A stretch of DNA of 64,000 bases from Flavobacteriaceae bacterium EG-1 (GTDB lineage: Bacteria; Bacteroidota; Bacteroidia; Flavobacteriales; Flavobacteriaceae). How positions within the stretch are numbered: position 1 is the first letter of the stretch; every line of letters starts with the position of its first letter. A program made the position numbers and the translations under genes. This document shows, one piece after another, positions 15,001 through 19,289 of the stretch. The notes under the pieces are model-generated. The model had not been told where the DNA came from. It saw only the letters and a program-made list of their open reading frames with translations, and searched no databases. Where the stretch lies: assembly GCF_009649685.1 (NCBI RefSeq), contig NZ_WJPK01000006.1:1-64000 (forward strand). The letters are read 5' to 3'.

Positions 15001-16533
15001 AACTGGAGTTCCGGTACTTTCTACTATATCAATATGTGTGATTTTAGAATTAAAACCACCCAAACCATTCATTGTAAGTAATCCATCATTTACTGCAACA
15101 ATCATTGTCTCTATAACGGTTTGACCTGGTGTTGGAACAAAAGCAGGAATTATCGTGTACCCTTCTAATGTAGCACTGTGACGACTATCAAGATTATTAG
15201 CATCTTTATCACCAAGACCTACCGTTACTTCATAAGTTCCATTTGGTACTTCGATTTCCCAAATTACTTCATTCCCTCTAGGTTGATTCAACCAAGATTG
15301 ATTTCCTCCGCTATTAGAAAAAATATTATCACCCTGAAAATGTACTAATGTTCCTTGCAATTTTTCTTGGTCCGAAACACTACTGTAAGTACCAGTTATT
15401 CTATTTCTACCTGCTCCACCTGTAGCTCCAGAACCCCCATTATTTGACACTTCATTTGAAATATCAATCGGTGTTATACCGTCTGAAGCTAATTTCCATC
15501 CATATTGATAATTATTAGACCCAACTGATATGCTTGCGTTTCCAAAATTTTTACCATAATCGGCTATGTAACCTGTTGGAGGCGTGGTGAATGAAGGGTT
15601 ATTTTGAAAATTAATGTGAGCCTCAAAAGGTGTAACTTCTTCTGTAACAGTAAAATTATCATAAGAAACCACTAATGAGCCTCCTGTTGAACTTCTTGTG
15701 CTTGTCATTATTCCTGCAAAAGATATTGCATTCGTGGCTACATTATTATCGTGATCTACTCCAACAAAGAAAGACTCTGGCACATTTAATGAATTACCAG
15801 GACCGACAACTTGAACTTCAGAAGCACCGTCTAAAGTATAAAAACCAGTTACGGTATTTGTACTCGGATTAATTGATATTCTTAAAGTTATATTTGTAAC
15901 ACCATTAGTAGAAACATTACCAGTATTCAGTTCATCTATGGTCATTGAAGTACCAGAACCAGTTTCTCCCCCAACGTTTTGTTCTAATGCCAATTGAAAT
16001 TTTTGCACACTTGTACCAGGCCTATCAACAGCAACTAATTTTATAAAATTATTTTCATTTAATCCAAACCATAAACCTGCTTGTTGTGATCTGTTATCTG
16101 GAGTTGACGAATTAAAGTCTGGCTGCGCAAACGTTGCTTCAATATTTATGACATTGGACCCAACAGCTAAACCAACACCTAAAGCATTCATTTGAGAATT
16201 CGTATTCGCACTACTAGAAGGTTGATTGTAATTTATTCCATTGGTTGCCATTATATTTAACTGACCCGACGACAAGGTTAAATTACCACTTTTTAGCCCA
16301 GGCACATTTGGGTCTGCACCTAAATCATCAGAAGTTAATCTTGAAGAAGGAGCATCTACCATTGTAAAACCAGTAGCTAAAATACCTCCTTGACTCCCAT
16401 TAAAATCTAAATTTAATGGCAATCCAACTTCTACTTGACTACAGTCTAGTGTACTTATATTGGAACAAGGTGTTTGGCCAAAAGAAATAGCCGTATAAAA
16501 TAATAGAAATGAGAGTAGCGTAATTTTTTTCAT
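1..16533 (-). CDS. Giant secreted multidomain lectin/malectin/sugar-dehydrogenase-like protein (N-terminal 5511 codons, partial)
   Basis: The frame opens at the ATG at 16533 and runs without a stop to base 1; I checked that landmarks near residues 1384, 1744, 2362, 3003, 3720 and the last codon share one frame. Residues 1-20 are a signal peptide ending SFGQ. Approximate order: LamG-like module A (22-292), malectin-like (298-502), BACON-like, malectin (618-770), two DUF5018-like repeats (777-951), cadherin, a ConA-like domain (1062-1273), cadherin, LamG B (1383-1641), DUF5018-like, LamG C (1734-2011), BACON-like, Big_5, GSDH-type propeller 1 (2226-2691), ASH-like, unknown module X1, LamG D (3000-3262), malectin-like, Big_5, propeller 2 (3569-4038), ASH-like, X2, BACON-like, malectin-like, Ig/ASH-like, X3, two cadherin-like repeats, two PKD domains (GDG-type motifs WDFGDGS and WNFGDGS) and a malectin start (RINAGGPE). 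The likely role is extracellular glycan binding and perhaps PQQ-type sugar oxidation. Export by T9SS is inferred; the C-terminus is missing. Confidence 0.9.
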   Translation of the reverse strand, partial: MKKITLLSFLLFYTAISFGQTPCSNISTLDCSQVEVGLPLNLDFNGSQGGILATGFTMVDAPSSRLTSDDLGADPNVPGLKSGNLTLSSGQLNIMATNGINYNQPSSSANTNSQMNALGVGLAVGSNVINIEATFAQPDFNSSTPDNRSQQAGLWFGLNENNFIKLVAVDRPGTSVQKFQLALEQNVGGETGSGTSMTIDELNTGNVSTNGVTNITLRISINPSTNTVTGFYTLDGASEVQVVGPGNSLNVPESFFVGVDHDNNVATNAISFAGIMTSTRSSTGGSLVVSYDNFTVTEEVTPFEAHINFQNNPSFTTPPTGYIADYGKNFGNASISVGSNNYQYGWKLASDGITPIDISNEVSNNGGSGATGGAGRNRITGTYSSVSDQEKLQGTLVHFQGDNIFSNSGGNQSWLNQPRGNEVIWEIEVPNGTYEVTVGLGDKDANNLDSRHSATLEGYTIIPAFVPTPGQTVIETMIVAVNDGLLTMNGLGGFNSKITHIDIVESTGTPVNGVLSFSPNTISETITVGATGAFSSTLSGSGATNIGLVINDNINVVDKTLTGENDWLTIPTTNTLGQFDFTVDASALAENDTRNDKIIATAKGFKPAELDADIIVEAIVVPTVSVPYRMNVAGQDYTKDGDLFVTENTAYLEETASTTTSSSSYDIIGSSDTDLYHPRRYGADFSYNFPIANGEYTVALHMIENFHDAAGNRVFDVEIEGNTLISDLDLVASYGKGVLAIQSYDVLVSDGELNIDFTASANNAIVQAIEILPVALNDENEILSFALANETGAATIDDTAKTVSIEVSNGTLLTNLVPTIAVSDDATISPASGVEQDFTNPINYTVTAEDASEQVWTVTVTEAPSTETDIITFTFAEQTAEATIDEIAHTIVIEVSNGTLVTGLEPTITISDDAAISPESGVAQDFTNAVDYTVTAEDGTTTQVWQVTVTEAASTNTAPSITSAATVNVEENQTAAIDVEATDDTDVEGPGLIYSLSGLVDDSLFDIDLVTGVVSFIAAPDFETPLDAGADNVYNIQVTLTDSGLLTAVQDIAITVTDVNETTGFALIEDFDSYGVGNLHVVAPSDWLRENGTGAVIPVIAEGLTPNTTNSLDFSLGGQTHDYIPLDNSSVTLVANEPFYFGTYFKVTSANARVRTALRIDDEIGGDQWIREQVANDGSGGLIARIGLAGAGSDNGNLVVDSDEVFQFVIQGEWDGVDTITYSWTTQPKLNINETVWTAAGTHTVQGTPEIGRLFISSSNTNNAKLGPVRIATDYTAVVTEEINNAPVINEQTFTAAEDLAINSIIGTVVATDSDSANLNYTITAGNIGNAFDINNSTGEITSLVELDFDSTPQYVLAVEVSDGENTVSADITINITEVIEIEYCSPISTLDCEEIEVSLPLNLDFSSSVENSILENSNQGTGFTMVLENSEPRRDGDISVTNPNINGYEASLLSLNSGVLEIQSQGGIAYLNPPASNNNNNQINTLGVGFDGLNESISIKATILNIVTGGSSAQAGIWFGYDEDNFVKLNVNNDNVEIRVESAGLSNASQQVQDNNVGVSGNDVTLELIVNPVALTAEAIYTIGSGSSVSLGSIQIPADYFTGRDINETGLQDNMSFAGIYATHRAGAQFTASFDDFSVHSANVSTATEITAFSFTEETGLATIDDLNNTIAIQVVSGTTLTALTPTIELSSGATISPLSNTSQDFSTPFIYTVTAEDGITSEAWAVTVTEESIPCTPISTLDCDEIEVGLPLALHFTVANGNMSDTGLTMVLEPSARLVADDAIAHSDVPGYAPSLITQNANGLSITSTKGIFYNQPVGAPRSNNTNSQMNALGAGLVVPSGVFSVSSTLENPDFSVSATNNSQQAGIWFGLDEDHYLKLAILKTGNTSRKVQLQVENMDETTSETAFLEINTGNIASNTGEITLRMELDPINNTVKGYYSFNGGAEILVSDSGGDVLSVPSNYFEGTTFDSANPAKELNFAGVFTTHRNAAEDQSITAIFKDFEIAVEEVALELAFDDSELNFIGNVGTTIPSQSTLLSSTSGNPTVIFSDDPDAFEWLVLPSETTVGEATFSIKENVPAGTYSTRVFAIDDPELGYENAEITINLEVREKQTPLVLGITPSDGATGVSVNASVSANNLFLPNFDEIGNTGVDNNSINSSTVKIYKEGNATPIASTANGTGGGDAISIVPSQPLESNTTYVVEIDGVLDVTGEPFAFFTSSFTTGGGGGGPTTDLDNVSFENVGVVASGAKYATLTIGPDGKLYGLEIDGDIHRWDLNADGTLANEQVLNAWKSSYGSRAAIGFAFDPDATATNLIVYITHQSGALNNAPSWDGKISRLTGVNLENEDLIVTNLPRSKKDHLTNSIAFKSDEPNVLYFNQGSNSAAGAPDNAWGNRKERLLSASALRLDLDKLPESQWPLNAKTTMDPVAINSVNTGSPTLVSTVSTYTEDGQTYADDGTYNPYYINAPLTLFATGIRNAYDLVWHSNGQLYVPTNGTAGGSNAPASIDGTRRPDGSFYDHSNPLYPIIPASNGNNVQRDWLFRIDPNSTIGFYGHPNPLRGEFVLNRGDADVNNAVYNGVSADVNYRGDAFDFELNKSPNGVIEYRSNAENGNLQGAILVVRYSGGNDIIALVPDGPNGDISTFKVGIPGFTGFNDPLDLIEDVNTGNIYVSDYGSSNIILLKPSNQSTPKAVIVVSNDDFSGDAVSSGTNTYSEEITLSNLGNATLNNITAQITGDDANQFSFSGLPSSMAAQNSGSFDIIFDPTSNGPKFAELTISGTDAEPVIISLSGLGKVGTGGANEPSLQWILNTQLGDGVVNVGDTNTSTNLIDLESGASYNDILGDEVAIQKFERASDAPVTLEVLSVYGPEANNPIVAFGWYESGDVNSVTEVFNIENTTTNNGQTLNPIVNGSLSFDPGIESFGFVSRWPYFSDRQLFSEDVLNTFSDAIPHHVRIYELPGEENAYIIATEEHVSGYDYQDIVVIARNIQPFDDTPVEACAPISTLECSELAVSLPFALDFDGTEGGLSNTGFTMVDNPSARIAADGIVSNPNVPGYEPSKISVTSGNLNINASNGIAYIINGTGSGTSTDVNSQINTLGVAFNANTIGSFSIQTTLINPYSDGSNDSEQGGLWFGLDEDNFVKLNVSNGGQVELRSEVAGVSGDASKIGATNVTGLHSSNVNLRLFVDVENNLLTAYYTLNNGTEIVVGSLPLPSVYLSGNAAYSNQSFAGVYATKRRELVADVVYVFEDFAITPENQVTFQPVSINFSLPEDVPPTGYLVDSGLGFADRGNSYSYGWLTTNGQTALDLSENARNREVGSVDVLKNTLIHMQYGDVNNGAGTNGVLTEGIWEIAVPNGNYTVSVGVGDPSVDSNSNNIPNHTINVEGINIIDGYTPTGTADSATRFTSGTTSITVSDGRLTIDASGGFNTKINSLTISEGGEITEPFFTNVTPSHNAVNVAITDFQINVEVVTPVGYELDKTTYAGNVNLYEVTTGGEVLVPSNSNDTGGGDAITLTPLSPLKPFTNYVFRLTSDIEANLVGDTSDRLAFAEFESQFTTGDEDTVAELDLTGVEFTKVPGGIALGDGTSNQRFSSLVIGPDGKLYASTIGNFNSDGKIYRWDMAIDGTLENLEILSPELQGAVHPEDGARANNDRLIIGLAFDPVSTAENLIAYVTHSTASVTNGPEWDGILSKLSGPTLSTVEDLIIHLPRSGKDHLTNSIEFDLQGDMFISQGSNTAGGDPDPNWVNRPERLLAGAILKVELDKLPSALPLSAYTTDDISVINSATSGSLTMSDGSYNPFATNAPLSIFATGVRNAYDLVWHSNGWLYIPTNGTAGNNNNSPNSPSTDDYPLARRIDGLTTIPDVPLLTGGETQKDWLFKTQGGSYHGHPNPYRGEFVLNHGGAPYSGLPGQEEASYTDVAKYPNDLGPDPNYREPAFDFGKNKSPNGAIEYQSNAFGGKLQGLLMVVRFSGQDDILVMQPKSNGDIGNVNGDVPGLGGFDDPLDVIEDPKTGNIYISEYDRDNNGTPKLTLLRATVPATVGPEIAATPDELIFEITVNNEGENSDTKTVSVTNEGTAALNISGATITGEYANQFESVTPSGAISIAPSESQVYSITYAPDLNGSNLGYQEASLVLTSDDEVNPSFEVGLHALKKAGFEGGEEPALQDVVDALGIGVNVGWTSLANGTNPAPSGDESEVELWVKASDAPVNVTPVGRYSPAEELPFGWYTNTEGVVALNEVGVLEGEIENAQTLFPPIVSGNNVFDPLGAVFGFYVDSNSFGRINYSEDGLNAIQPTGVVHRTRIYPMADRDGNPIENSYLIAFEDASNGDYQDYMFIIDNVIPYEDGTLVLDFNKSELSYVASINQEEIPTQELMLSGNGGVTSSEINLTSSEDWVVLPTSFEINSSFEIGVDITGLSIGSYQATITATASNYQDATIDVNLSVTNELVYVYQFNFQDADDIAVSPQGYIDDLGVPYGVQDTSLGDLTFGWVEPGTLTPANAAVNGRNREGDALLSTFTIIGHNNATNYPQRDWVVNVPNGSYSVNISVGDPDFSDSNHVLDVNGVTIINYNQESTAPDDYGNFEQTNMVEVTDGLLRLSLGAGGANAKPNYIRLAPIDTSLLLPTIVADFDGNSSDENTYRGAVSIELSAIDESESGSIVRLEYMLDDNALEAYSVPINVVDVGNHVLVVTAEDANGNIAEETFEFTIETPSGALLALENMTKIPGTDRGFPADDYYTFHRLGNPGQAEVHDSNIMRLNNSGTGPLVVTAINISDANDYSYELLDSTGGIATLPLTIETGSFADVDVTFIGGTSTVSNGIFVQSIEIISNADNALENKATLHGAYSPQPEGGDEINAQEVFDAFGFESSMLSVVNDEGTITPPNALPYRPSSNYPIAENIDAGYEGDLILSSTFVQADPSKPVVGIQISALHGGPSSNGAKFVEVDGTGTVGGINFSHDGTYYQTLLPRKGDGINFDTATTISEPFRIAISNYLTSGGNNINGNRPDLLGARVYKVIDHNGDVIPNEYIVLQDFVQGGCGAGSANCDWNDNTFYFINIRPEAVPTAQPIDDLLVAINELFSLDTNEYFDKGYPGNTLEITATANGEVLPSWINFDSTTGLFEGTPPVGTTGSYSIVLTAEDANGLTASTSFEISISEPPVANDDSYVTEQNVAMNLALLDNDSDPNDHLITIVSVESPLNGLAELNEAGTEVLYTPALDYVGSDSFSYTVEDETGLQAIANVSISINEANQAPVAVITTNTIEGPAALYVDFDGSGSFDDNNNIVSYLWDFGDGSGTSTDAVTNYTYNTVGVYQAGLTVTDNLSLSHTDYITITVTGVGNTTPNAVASITPIGGVNSLQFNFDGSASNDAESGLIYEWNFGDGSPVSTNQITQHTYEFAGIYSVTLKVTDAGNLMDSFTIDVEAKDEVVNDFALRINAGGPELTYNGDVFAADQNFVGGKVYENTSATVATLYQTERSASPPTFGYDIPLADGEYRIILHFA
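1315..1970 (-). repeat. Third copy of unrecognised module X in giant gene
   Basis: A segment of about 200 residues starts EINAQEVFDAFGF and ends with an acidic CDWNDNTFYFINIRPE motif. Related segments lie at about 8150-7545 (EPSLQWILN to QDIVVIARNIQPF) and 4035-3455 (EPALQDVVDALG to QDYMFIIDNVIPY). The ending resembles the calcium-binding-looking tail of DUF4114-type domains, but I do not recognise the family with certainty. Confidence 0.6.
3455..7535 (-). repeat. Super-repeat unit 2 in giant gene: LamG D, malectin-like, Big_5, sugar-dehydrogenase propeller 2, ASH-like, module X2
   Basis: This is the second copy of the block, again starting with a C-x-P-I-S-T-L-x-C motif and ending with module X (GDYQDYMFIIDN). 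The propeller repeats DHLTNSIEF, NAYDLVWHSNG and YIPTNGTAGN. It differs from unit 1 mainly by a malectin-like domain in place of the BACON-like segment. The copies are clearly diverged at DNA level, so the duplication is not recent. Confidence 0.7.
7545..11328 (-). repeat. Super-repeat unit 1 in giant gene: LamG C, BACON-like, Big_5, sugar-dehydrogenase propeller 1, ASH-like, module X1
   Basis: This block begins at the ISTLDC motif of LamG module C and ends with module X1 (SGYDYQDIV motif). Its propeller carries DHLTNSIAF, NAYDLVWHSNG and YVPTNGTAGG, which recall the PF07995 glucose/sorbosone dehydrogenase fold. The same order of domains recurs immediately downstream, so the two blocks look like a tandem duplication at domain level. 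Boundaries are approximate and read by eye. Confidence 0.7.
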
Positions 16534-17176
16534 ATAGTGGAGCTTGTTGTTGGATTATAGGTTTGGTTGTAAATAAACAATGGTCTTAATAGAATTCTAT
16601 GAAAGAATCTATTTGGCCTAAATAGTAAATATTTTGGAATAAGATTTAATTGAACAAAAACATATAAAAACATGTTCTGCCCAGAAGATTTCGTTAAATA
16701 ATTTTCAATACAACTTAATACATCGCCATGATGTACAGGGAACTTTTGGAAGTTATCCATTAGTTTGGTCAATTTAGATGGTTTAACGGGGGAAGAACAA
16801 CCTAAGCTAGGACCTAATTCAAAATTAAGATTTGGGAAAAATCCTTAATATAAAATGAAATATAAATAAATATTATCGATGAAGTGCTGCAACTAGGCTA
16901 TCTATCCGATGAACTGCACTATAAATTAGTTGAAATACTCTTTTCTTACAAATTTATGAACCCCGTAAAAAAATGAAGAATCAAACTGATATTTTAAAAA
17001 ATTAAAGTAAATATTCAATAAACGAATCGAAATTAATTAGCACTTAAATTTTATTAATTACATCTAAATATGTTACTCTTTTTATAATATCACTAGTAAT
17101 AATCTGGCGATTTATTGAAATCAACAATCTAGGACTTATATGTAATTACTATCTTTAATATCCAGACCATTTTTAA
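16534..17176. other. 643-bp AT-rich intergenic region between divergent genes
   Basis: The region separates the start of the giant minus-strand gene from the start of the sanA-like plus-strand gene, so it should hold promoters for both. I found no clear TTG/TAnnTTTG pair on either strand. The one reading frame of note is an 80-codon minus-strand frame overlapping the giant gene's start, with no recognisable product. A short decayed-looking coding stretch at 16866-16976 is listed separately. Confidence 0.6.
16866..16976 (+). pseudogene. Possible C-terminal remnant of a four-helix-bundle (S23-like) protein
   Basis: A plus-strand frame without a start codon reads IIDEVLQLGYLSDELHYKLV and ends in TGA at 16974. 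The pattern of an amphipathic helix with an LGYL turn is reminiscent of the last helix of the small four-helix-bundle proteins common in Bacteroidota. There is no upstream continuation in any frame that I could read. This is a weak call and could be chance. Confidence 0.25.
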
Positions 17177-17812
17177 ATGAAAAGAAAGTTATTAAAAATA
17201 ACAGCCACCTTTATCGTTCTACCTGTGTTAATTTTATTTATTAGTAACATCACAATTAGCAATTCCACCAAAGGTAAAACCTTCAATAACACTACAGATA
17301 TTCCGAAAAACAAGGTTGGACTGGTTTTAGGTACTTCTAAAAAATTGAGCACTGGTCATCCTAATCCTTATTATGAATATAGAATCACAGCAACTGTACG
17401 ATTATACCAGACAAAAAAAATCGATTTTGTTTTAGTAAGCGGTGATAACGGCAGTCAGTATTATAACGAACCAACAACATTTAAAAAAGACTTAGTTAAA
17501 GCTGGAATTCCTGAAAACAAAATATACTTGGACTATGCAGGTTTTAGAACTTTAGATTCAATGTACAGAGCTAAAGTGGTTTTTGGTCTAGAGAATGTAA
17601 CTGTTATTTCTCAAAAATTTCATAATGAAAGAGCCATCTATCTCGGCAAACACAAAGGACTTAATGCTATTGGATTTAATGCTAAAGATGTTTCCGGTCA
17701 AAACGGATTAAAGGTTCACATACGAGAGTATTTTGCTAGAGTGAAGGTTTTTTTAGACATGTTTATGAATACGCAGCCAAAATTCTTTGGCGATAAAATT
17801 GAAATTAAATAG
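17177..17812 (+). CDS. SanA-like DUF218 (ElyC/SanA/YdcF) membrane protein
   Basis: The 211-residue product has one N-terminal membrane segment (about residues 7-26) followed by a DUF218 domain facing outward. Typical SanA motifs are present: VGLVLGTSK, YYEYRI, LVSGDN, YNEP, LDYAGFRTLDS and FHNERA, and the length is close to E. coli SanA. SanA contributes to envelope barrier function (vancomycin exclusion at high temperature in E. coli), with the biochemical activity unresolved. The stop is 35 bp before the NRAMP-like gene on the same strand, so the two may be cotranscribed. It begins directly after the long divergent intergenic region. The family assignment is confident; the role in this organism is inferred. 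Confidence 0.85.
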   Translation: MKRKLLKITATFIVLPVLILFISNITISNSTKGKTFNNTTDIPKNKVGLVLGTSKKLSTGHPNPYYEYRITATVRLYQTKKIDFVLVSGDNGSQYYNEPTTFKKDLVKAGIPENKIYLDYAGFRTLDSMYRAKVVFGLENVTVISQKFHNERAIYLGKHKGLNAIGFNAKDVSGQNGLKVHIREYFARVKVFLDMFMNTQPKFFGDKIEIK

Positions 17813-17847
17813 CCACAATAAAACTTCTAATTAGAGTTCTAAAAATT

Positions 17848-19101
17848 ATGTCAAATTTTAAAACACTATTAAAAAACTTAGGTCCTGGTCTTCTTTTCGC
17901 AAGTATGGCTATTGGCACATCGCATCTGGTACTTTCCACTAAGGCTGGTGCTCAATACGGATGGATTATGATTATACCCATTTTATTGGCAAACATTTTT
18001 AAATATCCTTTTTTTGAATTTGGGGTTCGCTATACTAATGTCACCAATAAAACATTAATAGAAGGATATTTAAATAGAGGAAAAGGTTATTTGTGGTTTT
18101 ATGCTTTTATCACGTCTATTACCACTTTCACCATTTTGGCAGCACTTTATACAGTTACGGCTGGTTTATTTATCAACCTTTTTAAAATCTCAAATCTTTC
18201 ATTATCAACAATAGCATTAGGACTTTTTATTTTCATTAGTACCTTATTGATAGTAGGTAAATATCGTTTTCTAGAAATATCACTAAAATATGTTGTCAGC
18301 ATTTTATTTGTTGCTCTAATAGTTACAACTGCACTAGTTATATATAAAGGACCTGTAACCGAAGCAGTGGGATTTACTCCTACTCCAATTTTCAATGAGG
18401 CTGGCATTTTGTTTTTAATTGGATTAATGGGTTGGATGCCAACCACAGTAGAAGCATCGAGTTGGGTTAGTTTGTGGAGTATTGAGAAATGGAAGACTCA
18501 AAAACAAAAACCTTCGCTAAAAGAATCGTTACAAGAGTTTAATGTAGGTTATATAATGACCGGTTTATTAGCCATTTTCTTCCTAACTATTGGATGTATG
18601 ACACTCTATGGAACTAACACCGTATTAAGCAATAAATCGGTTGCTTTTGCTAATCAAATAGTTGAACTATTCACTACACACATTGGATCTTGGGCTTATA
18701 TATTTATAGCGGTATCTGCTTTTGCGACTATGTTTAGCACATGTATGACGGCTCATGATGCTACGGCAAGAGTATCACTTGATATTATTGGATTACTTTT
18801 TAAAAAGCCGAAAGATTTAAAAAATAAATTCAATTTTGCCGTTGCAGTTCTCGTCCTTGCAATTGTCAATTTTTTTGTAGCTGCTGCGTTTGGTGCCAAT
18901 ATGTTACAATTGGTAGCTTTAGCAACTTTCGTCTCTTTTGTTGTAGCACCAATAATAGGCTTTATGAACCTTAAAAATGTTTTAAGCAATGAGTTAACAG
19001 ATGAAAAAAAACCAAAACGATGGCTACAAATTCTAGCCTATTTAGGCATCGTCTTTTTGGCATTTTTTTCAGTTTATTATTTCATTTTGATCCTTTTTTA
19101 G
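17848..19101 (+). CDS. NRAMP-superfamily transporter lacking canonical metal-binding motifs
   Basis: The 417-residue integral membrane protein has about 11 hydrophobic segments and NRAMP-like landmarks: GPGLLFASMAIGTSHLVLS in TM1 followed by AGAQYG, and GWMPTTVEASSW in the TM6 region. Canonical manganese/iron NRAMPs have DPGN in TM1 and MPH in TM6. Here the TM1 position reads GTSH (residues 23-26) and TM6 reads MPT (197-199). The protein therefore belongs to a divergent branch, and its substrate cannot be assumed to be Mn or Fe. NRAMP-related magnesium transporters also depart from these motifs, though I cannot place this protein among them. It follows the sanA-like gene by 35 bp, with no terminator seen between them. 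Confidence 0.8.
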   Translation: MSNFKTLLKNLGPGLLFASMAIGTSHLVLSTKAGAQYGWIMIIPILLANIFKYPFFEFGVRYTNVTNKTLIEGYLNRGKGYLWFYAFITSITTFTILAALYTVTAGLFINLFKISNLSLSTIALGLFIFISTLLIVGKYRFLEISLKYVVSILFVALIVTTALVIYKGPVTEAVGFTPTPIFNEAGILFLIGLMGWMPTTVEASSWVSLWSIEKWKTQKQKPSLKESLQEFNVGYIMTGLLAIFFLTIGCMTLYGTNTVLSNKSVAFANQIVELFTTHIGSWAYIFIAVSAFATMFSTCMTAHDATARVSLDIIGLLFKKPKDLKNKFNFAVAVLVLAIVNFFVAAAFGANMLQLVALATFVSFVVAPIIGFMNLKNVLSNELTDEKKPKRWLQILAYLGIVFLAFFSVYYFILILF

Positions 19102-19289
19102 TCTTTTAAATAACTTACATATTTCAATAAAATAACAAAAATAAGCACCAATTTAAATATACCTTTTCCACAAACTATTCAAATTAATAGCATTTACCAT
19201 AAACGTTAATCGACTGTTAAATTGATATTTAGGTCATCTTTTTAGTTAAACGATTTCGTAACTAAATAGAACCCCAAAATTAATCTGCT

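Noticed and set aside
4235-15872. Plus-strand frames of 60-124 codons inside the giant minus-strand gene
   Set aside because: They are antisense shadows of a continuous, domain-rich minus-strand frame and show no recognisable protein features.
1-16533. Frameshift or gene split inside the giant gene
   Set aside because: Landmarks from the start, middle and end all fall in a single frame, so no net shift exists.
16530-16772. 80-codon minus-strand frame in the intergenic region
   Set aside because: It overlaps the signal-peptide start of the giant gene in another frame and has no recognisable product.
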